Assembly: GCA_000697665.1 (NCBI GenBank)
Contig: KL197714.1
Span: forward strand, 342,209-406,208
Direction of reading: 5' to 3'
Source of the DNA: Jaapia argillacea MUCL 33604
Taxonomy: Eukaryota; Basidiomycota; Agaricomycetes; Jaapiales; Jaapiaceae
DNA: 64,000 nt
Part shown: piece by piece, positions 11,247 through 22,900 of the stretch
Layout: every line of letters begins with the position of its first letter
Position numbering within the stretch: position 1 is the stretch's first letter
The notes under the pieces: generated by a model
Database searches by the model: none
Told to the model about the DNA's origin: nothing
The model's input: only the letters and a program-made list of their open reading frames with translations
Translations under genes and position numbers: made by a program

Positions 11247-12577
11247 CAGCGACGTGAGATGATTGGAGAGAGTACCTTGAGCTTCTTGCAATGAATACAT
11301 GCTCCTGGGCTGTAGAACACATTCATGATTAGGCGGATACCTGCCCTCGAAAATCAACCAAAGGGAAACGCACAGTCGCGGCCTCGCAGCCTGACTTTGC
11401 ACAGGTTGTTGCGGGTTGTCATCCGAACTGGAATTACTCTCCTCCGGGACTCGGTCACTTGCGTCGGGAGGTTGAGCTCGGACTTTCTGAGGTCGGCCTC
11501 TGCGTGGTTCGACTATACATACCTTCCCAGTTCTTTCGCATCGTTGACAAGTGGGGTCTCCATCTTGTCGGTCGTTTTGGACGGGGTAAACACATCTCAT
11601 CTGGGGATGGGGGAGAAGGGGAGATGAGAATCAAGGAGGATGGGAAGTTAGGAGGGGTTTTGGACTTTTAGTTTTTTACAGTATGTACACGCTCCCCGCC
11701 TGGATTAATGGTCAGGTGAGAAGAGATCGAAAGGAGAGTTCGGACGAACGATGGGATTGGAGGTGCCTCGTCATCTGTGGATAGAATGGGCGCTTCTTGC
11801 ATCGGCGGTAGGTCACCAGTTGGAGGAGGTTGGGGGACGTAAGGAACGACGGTCAAAATGTCGGACATTGGCGTCAGTGTGCCGCGATTAGAGGGGGTGA
11901 AGGTCAAGGGTAGAATCGATGATGTGGTTTGGTAGTTGAGGTGGGGATGGGCGTGAAAGTTGCTGTGCCCTCGTGTGTCGGAACTTGGATATATCCGTGG
12001 GTTCTAGCTTCTTGAGTTGCTCCAGCGTCAACACAGCTTTTGCTAGATAAGGTATTCTATAAGGTTGGAGAAAGGGAACATGTGATGGGACAACACAGCC
12101 AAGGCTATAAACCAACGAACCCTGGCTTCCCAGAACTGCAAAGGTTGCGGCCTCGAGGTTCCTACGTCTTGGAGACTCTCAAAGACTTATCCTTGAATTC
12201 GTGGTGGGGTGAGTTTAAAAGCTCTTCTGCTTACAAGCCGTGAAGGGGAGCAGACATACCTCCGATAGCAATGATCTGAATCGAATGGTACGTCGTTTCT
12301 CCCCGCCGGTGGTTTTGAATTGCTTGGTGACGGAGCATTGGTGACTATCCTTGATGGGGCATTCTTTATCGGGGTCTGTAGGGTGTAGGTACTCGGTGGA
12401 TGAATCGATGATGGATAGGGTGAGGAGAGTAGTGGTGCACCGTGTGGGTGGAGGAAAGTTCCCACGGATAATTTTGATCTTATCTTATCTCGTTCATCTT
12501 CGAGTCAACGAACAGTGACTCCCATCTGCGTTCTTAACCCTCCTCCTCTCAACCCCAACCCCAACCTACCCCACGCA

Positions 12578-15264
12578 ATGTCGACCCCCTCACCGCTCCC
12601 CACATCCCTTCCCTCCAGCCTTCCCAAACCAAAGACACCTCACCCACCGCACTTCAGCCTGACCTCCGTCATCCGCCTCAACATCCTCGCTCTCCATCCA
12701 TACCGCTGTGCCCGCGATGACTACTCCGAGGGCATCCTCCTCGATGCAAACGAGAACGCTTTAGGCCACTCTATCGTCCTCCCTCCCACTCCCGCTCCCA
12801 ACGGTCACGCCATTAACGGCCACGAAGACCTGCCAGAAGAATTGAAACCGACACTAGACCTTGACCTCCACCGATACCCATCTCCTTCCCACCCCTCACT
12901 CAAATCATCCATCGCGAAACTTAGAGGGTTGCCCAATGAAGATTGGGTCTTTCTGGGTGTGGGAAGTGATGAGATTATTGATTTGTTGATTAGGATTTGT
13001 GTCAAACCTGGTAGTGGTCAGTCGTTCACCTTCATTTGATTCATTGCCATGCGAGGTCTTCTTCACTTGTTTGCGGTGCTTTTATCGGTCCTCCTGGCTA
13101 TGCCCTCTACTGTCTTGTTATAACCCCTCATCCCGATCTTCATGGGACTAACATCCTCCATAGACGAGTCCATCCTAATAACACCTCCCACCTACGGGAT
13201 GTACGCAGTCTGCGCAGCCGTAAACGACGTCCGCGTAGACAAAGTCAACCTCGAACTCTCCGGAACCAAGGGCGAAGGCGGTGAACAAGGAAGGTTCAGT
13301 ATCCGCGTAGCAGACGTGTGTTCATCCCTCATTCATTTTGCCCTTTCCTCCCTGATTCGACCCCGTGAACCAGGTCAAGAAACAAATAACACCGTCAACA
13401 AAACTAATCTTCCTAACCTCCCCGGGAAACCCAACAGGAACTCTCCTCTCCCTCTCCTCAATTCGTTCCATACTCGATTACCAAGAATTTAAAGGCATCG
13501 TCGTAGTCGATGAAGCTTACGTTGATTTTGCTAGCGAGGGGTGAGTGTGTTTCGTTTTTTCGTTTCGTGTGGAAGTTTTGCTTGTCGGGTTTTATTATTG
13601 GTCTCTTTTTGTCTCGTGGAGCGTCCCGTTTGGATTTGCTTCTCGATTACTTTCCCTTTGATTGTGGCGGGTACACTATATGCGCATTGCATATACCCGT
13701 CCTCCTCGGGAAGGTCCTGGACAACAGGAGACCCGGTGTCTCTCGTCGCTTCATTTCGAATGGCTCGAACTGTGTAGGCTTTGCTTTTTGACGCATATAC
13801 TCTACCTTTTGACGCATATACCCTACTTTCGAAACATATGCTCCCATTTTTCGAGACATATACTCGACTTTTCGAAGCATATGCTCTACTTTTCCACCCA
13901 TATCCTCCTCCTTTCGACGCATACACTCGTCATTCCACACATCTCCTCACCCTTCGACTTCTGCGATAGTCGCGTTACTTTCGCTCAAGGCGGAGCTGCC
14001 ATGATCGTGATGGGGTACTATATGCGCGTCGCATATACCCCTTCCCGATGGGAAGGTCCCGGACAACAGGGGGCCCAGTATCTCTCGTCACTTTCTTTCG
14101 AACGGCTTGGACTATTTCGAGACGTATAGGCTTTGCTTTTTGACGCATATAATCTGCATTTCGATGCATATACTCCACTTTCCGACGCATATAACCTGCT
14201 TTTCGGAGCAGATGCCCCCTTTTGAAACATATACTCCTCTTTTCGAAGCATATACTCCTCCTTTCGGCGCATATACTCTGCTATTCTGCGCATACACTCA
14301 CCCTCGCACCATCCCCTCCATCCCCTCACCTTCTCTCCCCACCCTCACCTTATCCTCAAACTCCTCCTCTCAACACTCACTAACGTCCTCAAATCTCATC
14401 TAGATCAAGCGCAGTATCCCTAGTCGAAGAATACGAAAATATCATCGTTATGCAAACCCTAAGTAAGAGTTTCGGTTTGGCTGCTATTCGGTACGTCGTT
14501 CGCTTGTGAACGGGGGTGTTGGCTCATTGGCTTCGTTTCTTGTTTTCGTTCGGTTTCCGATCTACATCTCCATCTCCGCACTCGTCTCCCTTCACACCCA
14601 TCTCCATCTGCTTTCAAATATCCGGTTCCACCGCTAACCCCCATCCCATCCCGCAATACAGCCTAGGAGTAGCCCTCTCCCAACCCCCCCTCCTCCAAAT
14701 CCTCTCAAACACAAAAGCTCCGTATAATATCTCATCGCCTACCGCTTACCTAGCGGAATTGGCGTTGAAGGAGGAGAGTTTGGAGGGTATGAAAGTCAAG
14801 GTGGGCTTTCTTTTCCTGCTTTTTTCGTTGGGAGTTGCGACGGGAGATGAGTCTCGTTGGACGTTTCTACTCCGAGTCGTTCCATCCATTTCGCCCCTCA
14901 CTAACAAAACCGCCAGGTCAACCAACTAAAAGCAAGCCGCACCAACCTCATCCACCAACTCTCCTCTCCCAAATTCAAAGCTCTAGGCGTAGGCTCCGTG
15001 ATAGGCGGCAATGACGCGAACTTTGTCCTCATGCCCATCCTCCAAAATCCCTCTTCCTTACCCTCTTCCCCCACCCCCGTCCTCACACCAGACAACACCC
15101 GAGCCCTAAAAGTTTATAAATCTCTAGCGGAAGAGAACGGTGTGGTCGTGAGGTTTAGAGGGGGTGAGAAGGGGTGTGAGGGGTGTTTGAGGGTTAGTGT
15201 TGGGAGTGAGAAGGAGATTGAGGTGTTTTTGGGGAGGTTGGAGGGGGTTTTGGGGAGGGTGTGA
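12578..15264 (+). CDS. HIS5: histidinol-phosphate aminotransferase
   Basis: This PLP enzyme of histidine biosynthesis transaminates imidazole-acetol phosphate with glutamate in the cytosol. Exons read as 12578-13010, 13164-13315, 13374-13540, 14404-14490, 14662-14800 and 14917-15264, giving 441 residues. Visible hallmarks are LDANENALG near the N-terminus, YPSPSHPSLK, GVGSDEIIDLL, PPTYGMYAV, the SPGNPTG turn (usually PNNPTG), VVVDEAYVDFA, the PLP-lysine motif TLSKSFGLAAIR, and the C-terminal substrate-arginine region VVVRFRGGEKG. Length and motif order fit a full enzyme. A family-typical N-terminus begins shortly after the ATG at 12578. Intron 3 is abnormally long (863 bp) and filled with repeats. 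The 3' end is partly duplicated downstream. Confidence 0.93.
13541..14403 (+). repeat. repeat array inside HIS5 intron 3
   Basis: The 863-bp intron holds a unit of about 280-300 bp present twice (about 13668-13945 and 14010-14305). Each unit begins with a hairpin (GGGTA..TATATGC / GCATATACCC). It then carries a tandem series of about 19-20 bp repeats of the type TTTTCGAAGCATATACTC. Both splice signals are intact (GTGAGT at 13541, TAG at 14401-14403). The other HIS5 introns are 58-171 bp. Confidence 0.85.
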
Positions 15265-15429
15265 TGGGGTTGAGGGGGGTTGAGGGATGTGGGTGGGTTG
15301 GGAGGGGTGGTGGTAAATGAAAAGAAGGGATCTGATCTAGACAGTGGTGCGGAAGAATGAGAAGAATATTTATTGATCGAGTAGAGTCCGTTCGTATGAA
15401 GTAGAAATGATATGGCTATCAAGGCCGTC

Positions 15430-15605
15430 GCGAGCCACGCCAGTGCGCTGGTCTGTCACGGCTAAGAAGCTCATAGGCGTCAGAATTTCGTTCGCACTAT
15501 GGGCATCAACCAGCGGTCGCCGCGCAGTTTCGCGAGCTAGTGATGTCAACATCCACACTCCAACGAACCAGGATATTGTTTCCCTTTTGCCGCTTCAACA
15601 AAAGG
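15430..15605 (-). pseudogene. 3'-end fragment of the two-unit gene
   Basis: The minus strand reads SLARETARRPLVDAHSA. This matches the C-terminal SLQLAKLRPLVDAHHAKG of the gene ending at 16157. It is a leftover of the tandem duplication and has no promoter or 5' part. Confidence 0.6.
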
Positions 15606-15611
15606 GATCTA

Positions 15612-15978
15612 GGAAGCAACGACGCGAACTACATCCTAGTTTCCATCCTCCAAACCCCTCTTCACCCACCTTAACCGACATCCTCCTGTTGTTTCGAACG
15701 ACGATTACAGTTTTGGACATAGGCAGATATGTGGCCCGCATGTACTATCCTCGGACATACGGCTCGGCCACAACGGATAATAAAATAATTTACTAACACA
15801 AACCGACATCCTCCGTCCAGATAACACACGAGCCCTGGAATTCGATAAATTTCTAGTGGAAGAGAATGGTGTGGTGTTTGAGGGTTGGTGTTGGGAGTTG
15901 GGGGGTGGGCGGGAGGAGGAGGGGGGGGGATTGAGGTGTTTTGTGGGGAGGTCGGAGGGGTTTTTGGCGAGGGTGTGA
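15612..15978 (+). pseudogene. decayed copy of HIS5 last exon
   Basis: This aligns with 15008-15264 (NDANFVLMPILQNPS..., DNTRALKVYKSLAEENGVV, terminal VLGRV-stop) but is frame-broken. It is interrupted by a 114-bp insertion (15687-15800) flanked by a perfect 14-bp direct repeat, AACCGACATCCTCC (15673-15686 and 15801-15814). Confidence 0.75.
15687..15800. mobile_element. 114-bp insertion with 14-bp target duplication
   Basis: The 14-bp perfect direct repeats on both sides mark a real insertion. The length and duplication size fit a short non-LTR retroposed (SINE-like) piece. The 3' end is AT-rich (ATAATAAAATAATTTAC). No clear Pol III box is present, so the source is unknown. Confidence 0.5.
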
Positions 15979-16156
15979 GAGGTGGGGATTGGGGGGATGT
16001 GGATGGTGGGTCGAGAGAGGAATGATGACGAACGAAAAGGATCGGATTAGATCTAGACCATAGTGCGGAAGAATGAGAAGAACATCTATTAATTGACTAG
16101 AGTCCGTTCGTACGAAGTAGAAATGATATGAATATCAAGGCCGTCAACGAACACGC

Positions 16157-18354
16157 TCATCCTTTTGCGTGGTGTGCGTCAACCAGCGGTCGCAGTTTCG
16201 CGAGCTGCAGGGAATTGGTGACATCAACATCTACGCTCCAAGGAACTAATTTTTTGGTCCCCTTTTGCCGCTTCAACAAAAGGGATCCTTCCTTCGGCGG
16301 AGACACATAGCCATCATATCCTGGAACGACTGGAGTGGGACCGTCAATAATCTTCGTAATTCGCAGGACCAGTGTTCTGCCATTCGTATGACTGTGTTCA
16401 GGTAACGATGAGATCTCAAATTGAGCGAATCCGTTTCCTAATAATCTTTGACGTGCGGTTATAAATGTCAAGAAGAGAGTTTTATGCACCTGTATAAACT
16501 TTCATTGGCCTTCGGTCTTTTCTACTCCTCACATCCCACCACACACCAAAAAGCAAAAGTTGTTGGAACATCCCATCAGGCACCATAATCCGAATGCACA
16601 AATCTGGGGAAAATTTAATCGGGAATTCTTGATATAGTGAATGGAGCACGATTTCGGATGGAGCGAATTGTGGGAGTACACGATGATGATGGGTGGTAAG
16701 GAAGTCGGAGAAGACATCGGAGGAGACGAAACCGTCTTTGATAAGTAGATCTTTGAAGAGGGTGTAACTTCTATGAGCGGCGATGGTGGCGATGTACATA
16801 TGCCATGGGACCCCGTTCGAGAAACACAAGTCGCGACCAACAGTAAAACCGGATGGGTCATCGCTGTCTGTTATGCGGAACTTGATGGTGGACAGTAACT
16901 GTGGAGCGAGTTCGTCGTGGTCGTAATAGAAAAAACCCTGAAGGTTCGAGGGAAATCCTTGATCGATTTCGGATTTGTGCCCAGAGCCCAACATCCTTAT
17001 CTGAGAGATGATAAATTTCCCTGTGGACCTGCCAGGACTCCTGACAGGCACTCTATAAGTCGATGGAATGCGGATGAAATCAGATGATGTCAATTTTTTG
17101 GGATCGAGGGTTTGTGGGAGCCAGCGAAGCGGGGATTGGCGAGATATCTTTGGGGTTTTTTCTTCTTTCATTTCGGTCCGGAGTGAAGCTCTCTTTGGGG
17201 AAGCATCTTCCATTGGCTTTGACGCTGTGCTCCGCGGACGGGGTGGTCCTTTTACCAGGTACGTGTCTACCAACGGCCCCAAATGAGCAGGGGACGGAGG
17301 GGGGGCGATGCCAAGATCGACACTCAGTGGTACGTGATCCTCCACTCGTTCCGACACTGCGTTCTGTGGATGGGGTAGTCCTTTTATCAGGTACGCGTCC
17401 ACCAAAGGCACCAGACGAGCATGGGACGAAACACGCGTGATGTCAAGCTTCATGCTCCATGGCCCCAGCTGACCGTTACTTTTTCGCCTGAGCACAAGGG
17501 ATCCCTCTTGGGGCGTTGGTGTATATCCATCATATCCATCAACAGCGGGAATGGGCCCTTCTAGGATCTTAACAATCCGCATCACGACCGTCCTGGGGCG
17601 ATTCTTGTGTTGCGGCAACGTCGAGAGTTCAAACCGAGCAAATCCCTTCCCTAAGTGAGTCGTCAGTTGTACGAAGGGAAACTAAAGAGGGCTCGCCTAC
17701 CGAGATATGAATGAGATTGCATGTGTGGCCTCGGATCCGAGAAAATATTGTTGACCTGCAGTGGATCGATAACCCCATCTGGTGTCATCAAAGGAATGAC
17801 TAAATGGGGAAGGAACTCGACTGGAAATTCTTGGTACAATGAATGAAGTGCAACCCCTTGTTGACGGAACCTCGTGCGTGGAGCGTCAGGGCTAGCGGAG
17901 AGCAAATCAGGGGGGACGAGGCTGTCTTTCAAGAGTAGACTTTTGTACACTGCATAACCTGGATGAAGGGCGAGAGCGGCGAGATAAATGTGCCAGGGGA
18001 CTTGGTTCGAGTAGCGTAGGTCACGACCAGCAGAGAAACTGGCCGGATCTTTGCTTTCCGTTAGGCGGAACCTGATGCTAGAAAGTAGCTTCGGAGCATC
18101 TGGATCATGATAAAAGTAGAAGAACCCCCGTGTATTCGGCGGGAACGGCTGGCAACGAGAGCGCATTCCCATTCGAAAGAAAAGGACAGGGGACTGGGAA
18201 GCTTTACCATCTGGTAAGACGGGTCCCTTCACAGAAAAATTTTTGCGCGAGGAAATGTCGACAAAATCAGCTGGAGTGAGCTTGTTGGGATCGAGGGTTC
18301 TGAGTTTGAAGCAGAACGGAGAAGATGTAGACTTCCGGTTTAAACCATCTTGAA
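16157..18354 (-). CDS. unrecognised protein of two tandem homologous units
   Basis: Introns at 17651-17700 and 16438-16489 join three exons into one frame. Unit A contains LDPNKLTPADFVDI, GFFYFYHDPDAPKLLSSIRF, SFSAGRDLRYSNQVPWHIYL, LHSLYQEFPVEF, GKGFARFELSTLP and VPAVDGYDGYTPTPQEGSL. Unit B repeats the same order (LDPKKLTSSDFIRI, GFFYYDHDELAPQLLSTIKF, TVGRDLCFSNGVPWHMYI, GNGFAQFEISSLP, GYDGYVSPPKEGSLLL). An intron sits at the same place in both units. No stop separates them, so an ancestral tandem pair appears fused into one gene. I know no named domain for it. The true start is uncertain: an in-frame stop lies just upstream of 18354. An alternative ATG near 18470 would give a hydrophobic, signal-like peptide in another frame. 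Confidence 0.6.
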
Positions 18355-18725
18355 TGGAAGGTAAGGTGCTCTTAGGACGTCGTCAGTAAGACCAAGTGGA
18401 TGAAGGCCGGCAACGAACATAAGCTCCAAGGTGCCCAATGTCGAAAGCAGAGCGACCAGAGCTCGTGATGGCATTTGACAGGCGGCTGAAAAGGGTAGTT
18501 CTGTTCGAGAAGGCTGCGAATCGTGACAGGTACATCAGCTAGTACACAAGGTAACGCCAGTGATGTGTTGACGCATCCAACTGTCAGTTTATCCAGAGTG
18601 CAGCAGGAGTGGGCCTTCGGTACTAAAGTCACGTTCTGACTCGTGACGCGTGACGTTTCGCGAAATGTACTAGTAGGACACGCCCTCATCACGACGCTCA
18701 AGTACTCAATAGTCCTCAAGCCACC

Positions 18726-19870
18726 ATGGGTGATGCCGCCTCCGCCAGTGCTCCCACAACTCCCAAGCATTCCTTCCCCTACTTCGAAGATGGGAATATT
18801 GTAATATCAGCCAGCACATCGAAAAGACGTTGCAAAGTATTTCGCGTCCACAAATCGGTCCTCGCCTTCCATTCGCACGTCTTTGCGGACATGTTCACCC
18901 TCCCAACGCTTCCTGATAACACGACGATGGAGATGTATGATGGCGTTCCTCTCGTTCATCTCCCGGATCCTGCAGAAGAAGTAGCTGAGCTGTTCACGCT
19001 TCTCTACAAACCCTCGTGAGTTCCTTCATCAATCAAGGGGTGACCGCTCCTCGACGTTAACTGGAACTCAATATCAGGGCTTTACGGTATGACCGACGCG
19101 ACCCTTGCTTGCCTTTGGACCTCGAGCCCCTTCTTACCCTCTGCAGGAAGTACGGCCTTGACGACCTCCTCGCCCGCCTTCTCCATGAGTTCGAGTCTGC
19201 CTGGCCCCAGACCCTCACTCAATGGGACGCACTGGAGGCCGAGATTGCCTTGGAGGTAGAAGCCTACAAGGAGGGGCGCGACGATTCACAGGTTTATGTT
19301 GATCGACGATACCCCGAACCCATTGCCGCTATCCAGCTCGCTAGGGAGTTCGAAATCGACACCATTCCACCCGTCGCGTTTTACCATCTGTCGAGGTTGG
19401 AAATCGATCTGGACTACGACGTTATTCATGGTTATGACGACACAACCAGCCAGCGGCAGTGGGACAAACTATTCATGGGCCTCCGTTCTGCCCGATGGGG
19501 TGCGTTGAGCGCAGCCGACTTCCGGCTCGTCTTGCGTGGACGGGAGCGTTTATCCCGCCTGCATCAGAACCTGATACACGAGTTCTTCAGGAAATCCAAC
19601 TTTTCTTCCTGCCCTGGAGAAAATTGCTGTGTATCCACCTCGATCGAATTCATGGCCATCGCTGAGCGCCTATCGGCAGAGAAATGTAATGACCTTCTTC
19701 AGTTCATGAAGGTATCATTCATGGCTCCCGAGATGGAGAAGCGGGGATTTTGTCATAACTGCGCCTTGAAGGCTCAAAACATCATTGGTTGGTGGAGAGA
19801 GACGCTGTGGGATAACCTGGGCAAGGTGTTCATAGAGGAGCAAATCGATGAGTATGGTTTCTGGTCTTGA
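18726..19870 (+). CDS. BTB/POZ domain protein
   Basis: Two exons (18726-19015 and 19078-19870) encode 360 residues. The N-terminal 120 residues have the BTB pattern: FEDGNIVISA, KVFRVHKSVLAFHSHVFADMF, then VHLPDPAEEVAELFTLLYKP. BTB domains mediate dimerisation and often link substrates to Cullin-3 ligases. In Agaricomycetes such proteins form large families of unknown target. The C-terminal 240 residues contain YPEPIAAIQLAREFEIDTIPP and a cysteine pair region (CPGENCC, CHNC), seen in many fungal BTB paralogs. The start ATG has a good context (CCACCATGG). It is divergent from the two-unit gene. Confidence 0.85.
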
Positions 19871-19974
19871 TTCAATTAGCCCGTGAAACAGTATACGTGA
19901 TACATTGTGATACCACAACAAACAACATAGGATAGACGAGATCGACAACTGGGAAGGGGAGGGATGAGCGGTGT

Positions 19975-22900
19975 TCAATCATCATTACAAGCCTTTTTCA
20001 ATAAATCTTGCCAATCCATCGCAAGTTTTGTGAGAGTCTTGCTTCGTGCTAGTGAAGAAATGAGCAATCGTGGTGGAGTTCTGATGGTGAGGCTAACCGA
20101 ATATGGTAAGAACGTCTTTCAAGAGATCTCGTTTAGAGAATCCCATGACGGAAGGCGTCCACTGATCATCTCGTCCTGGCCGCCTAAGGGGGGACGTGAG
20201 CAATCGACCACGTTGTCCAGATATAGGAAGCGTACCAATAAAGTGGCCCAAAGAATTCCTTGATCAATTCCTCCGCCTTGGCTCTAAAGCCTTCGTCCGC
20301 AATCTTCTTGGCATACACAAGCAGGGTCTGCTTGAATTCCTGCGGACTGTCAAGTACCTTGGCTGCGTGCAGCCTAGTCTCGAGGTGTCCTAAGGTCATC
20401 GCTGTACTCCACCAGGTGGGTTTCGAGGTATCATCCGGCGGAAGATAAGATCGCTCATCGGGGTGGACAGGTGTTCGGAGATCACCCTCCATAGATGCAA
20501 CGATGCCACGAGAATTGACCTGAGTGTTAACACGTTGACGGCCCTGCCAAGCATCCGAACCCTCCGACCACCATCGATCCCCGACCTTGACCCAGGAGAA
20601 AAAGTTGGAGTCGTACGAGAAGGCGATACCGCTAGAACACTGGATGATTGGCGACCCGTTGGGCCGTATCGAAGTTGAAACAATCTGGGACTGGCTTGCT
20701 GATTGCAGTACCGGCAGCACAGATGTCGGGGGGAAAGCAGCCTTCTGAGATTTGATATCCCTACAGATTATTGGTCAAAGCTAGAGAAAGAGGGAAGGTA
20801 AGCTCAACTTACCACACGTGTAGTTGGCCGGAGGTGGTGACGACCATCAAGGAATTCTTGCTACTTTCCATAAATGCGCAAGGCGACCCGAGGGCCAGTG
20901 TGGGCATTAATCTATCGAACGTTCATATCAACTTCAAGACGGATACACACATACACTCACCTTCTGCCGGTGGGAGAATACACGTTAACGGATCCATCCT
21001 GCAACGCCGCCGCGCAGAAAGCGCTCGTTGCTGTCACCAGTACGACAGGGCAGGGAAGATAGTCAAGCCATTGAGTCTTGTTCCCACTGACATAGATGGC
21101 TTCGTATGGGCCGCCATCGGCAGGTGCATTCTTCGCCTCGAACAGATCTTCACCCCCCTCTACCTTGGTACTCAGGAAAGTCAGAGTAGAGGGCGCAGGA
21201 AGCAGGTCAACGTTCCTCAAAATCCCCCATCCATCGCCCTCCGATGGACGGGGAGCGCGAGAACCACCCGGAATCGGCTTGACTTCCACGGCCTCTCGAG
21301 GTCGATCTCCGCCCAAGGTCCTGGATTTGGAGGGTTTGCTTGAGCCTTCTTCCCAAGAGTCGGCTTTCCGTTTACCCTTGACGTTAGATCCCAGTGATTC
21401 GATGGGTACTTCCATATTCGAGTCGATATCCATAAAGTCGTCATTGAAGGGAAAGGCTGATTGGAAGGTGCTGGATACGGGAGATGCAGCATGCGAGGAT
21501 TGCTTGCTCTTTGCGACTGCTGTCAAGGGCGGAGGTTGCAATAAGATTGGAGTTGACGATGTCGAAGCCGTGGTGGAAAGTCCGTCACCGAAGGAATGTG
21601 ATGATGTCCCGTTTGGTTTCGACGAGGAGGATGAAGAGGCGGCCGGAGGCTTCGAGGTCGAAGGCCCTGATCCACTTCCATTGACGAGGGTAGGTTGGAT
21701 TCGCTTCTTGTCCTTCCGTTTCGCCACAAGCTTATTGACACGCTCGCCAGTGCTAGTTCCGTTCACTGCCTGTTCGAAACCAGTGTGAACTTGTGAACTC
21801 TGGTTCTGGCACTGAGCTTGTGGCGTCACGGGAACGTCGTGCGAGTAGCCTTCCGGAATGGGAGGTGGGACAAAGTCAAACTTATGCAGGTATTGCTTTT
21901 GCGCTGAGAAGGGAGCAATGCCTTCAAGTTCTTCAGCTTCAAAATCGAGCACCCCCAATGTACCATCGGAGGAAACAGCATAAAGGGTACGTCCGCTCCA
22001 CGACCTAAACGCGAGTCAGCTCAGATTCATATTGGCTGAATAGGGAACAGACCAGCTCAAATCAAGGATGGGTCGTTCAAAGACTTCCTTTGCAACGATC
22101 AAAGGACGCGCAGACTTAGTCTGCCAGACTGATACTGATCTATCGTCCGAGCCCAGAGCGACGACTGAACAAATATTCGATGTTTGAACTGGTCCGGTCG
22201 GATTTCGCAGGAATATATGGGGGTTATAACACTAGAGCAGTCGAGAGACATAAATTCCGGAATCGTTGAAGAACTTGTAGACATAACTCACGGCAACTTC
22301 GACAGTATTTTCGTGACCGACAAGACTGATCTCAGAGGTCCAAGTCGCCCGTGTGATGACCGCAGCAATAAAGACGTAACCCTTGTTGTTGGTGGCGTTG
22401 GAGGCAGTTATATGCGCGCCGTCTGGAGACCAACTATTACAAGTGTCGATCAATAATGCCTCAGCCCAGCGTCAGATAGAAAGTTACCTTAGCCGCCTGA
22501 AGAAAGTACTCCCAGGAGAATCTTCAAATGGTTTTCGCACTTCAGCCTCCTGCTCCCAGTCTTTTGTCCGCCAAATTTTCACTGAACGGTCATCAGACTG
22601 GGTTGCTAGAAATTCGCCGACAGGATCCCAACAAACACCCTTTACGAAACCTTGGTGTTGATTGATGACGCGGAGCCGATCTGAATTTGCATACTAAGGA
22701 GGTCAAGAAGATTCCAATGATTTGTCGTGGTGGTGATTTCGAGTCTGACTTACCGAGAGTGAAACCGCACCATACAAAGATTTGAGAGTCTAGTCCGACC
22801 GAAGCCAAGTAGCGATCACCGGGCGACCATGCCAGGTCGGTCACGTCTTCGCAGGTACAGTTTAGCAAACCCAGGGTACTCGGAGAAATAAAGAGAGCTC

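Larger units (their letters stand above)
10390..12396 (-). pseudogene. relic gene with four Zn2Cys6-like modules (copy B)
   Basis: Four modules of the same plan as copy A lie on the minus strand. Module 1 (12396-12300) keeps only its second half, and one cysteine is replaced (PDKEC against PCKEC in copy A). Module 2 has ACTYCKKLK near 11680, then MRCVYP...CQRCERTGKVC from about 11600. Module 3 has ACIHCKKLK near 11285, then IRCVFPNPTGPCTRC and CVIQG near 11180-11080. Module 4 has ACNRCKRLK near 10540, then VKCV and PCRRC near 10440-10410, with a 1-bp shift and a stop. Each module is split by an intron at the same point after CKxLK. Loss of the 5' end at the junction with the HIS5 promoter, plus the lesions, mark it as non-functional as a full gene. 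Confidence 0.55.
15265..16290. repeat. tandem duplication of the HIS5 / two-unit-gene tail region
   Basis: 15300-15605 (3' flank of HIS5 plus the 3' end of the convergent gene) is repeated at 16020-16275. A worn copy of the HIS5 last exon lies between. The shared parts include ATGAGAAGAA, GAGTCCGTTCGTA and CCGCTTCAACAAAAGGGATC. The unit is about 0.7 kb. Confidence 0.8.

Noticed and set aside
13531-13926. Minus-strand open frame with repeated YASKSRVY-like peptides
   Set aside because: It only reflects the 19-20-bp tandem repeat inside HIS5 intron 3. The plus strand has clear splice sites and the exon frame.
13780-14300. CRISPR-like regular repeats
   Set aside because: The units are degenerate tandem repeats with no unique spacers, within a eukaryotic intron.
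17084-17440. Plus-strand open frames over the two-unit gene
   Set aside because: Antisense shadows. The minus strand carries the repeated units and conserved introns.
21096-21788. 230-residue plus-strand open frame
   Set aside because: Antisense of the Ser-rich linker of HIR1, with no domain of its own.
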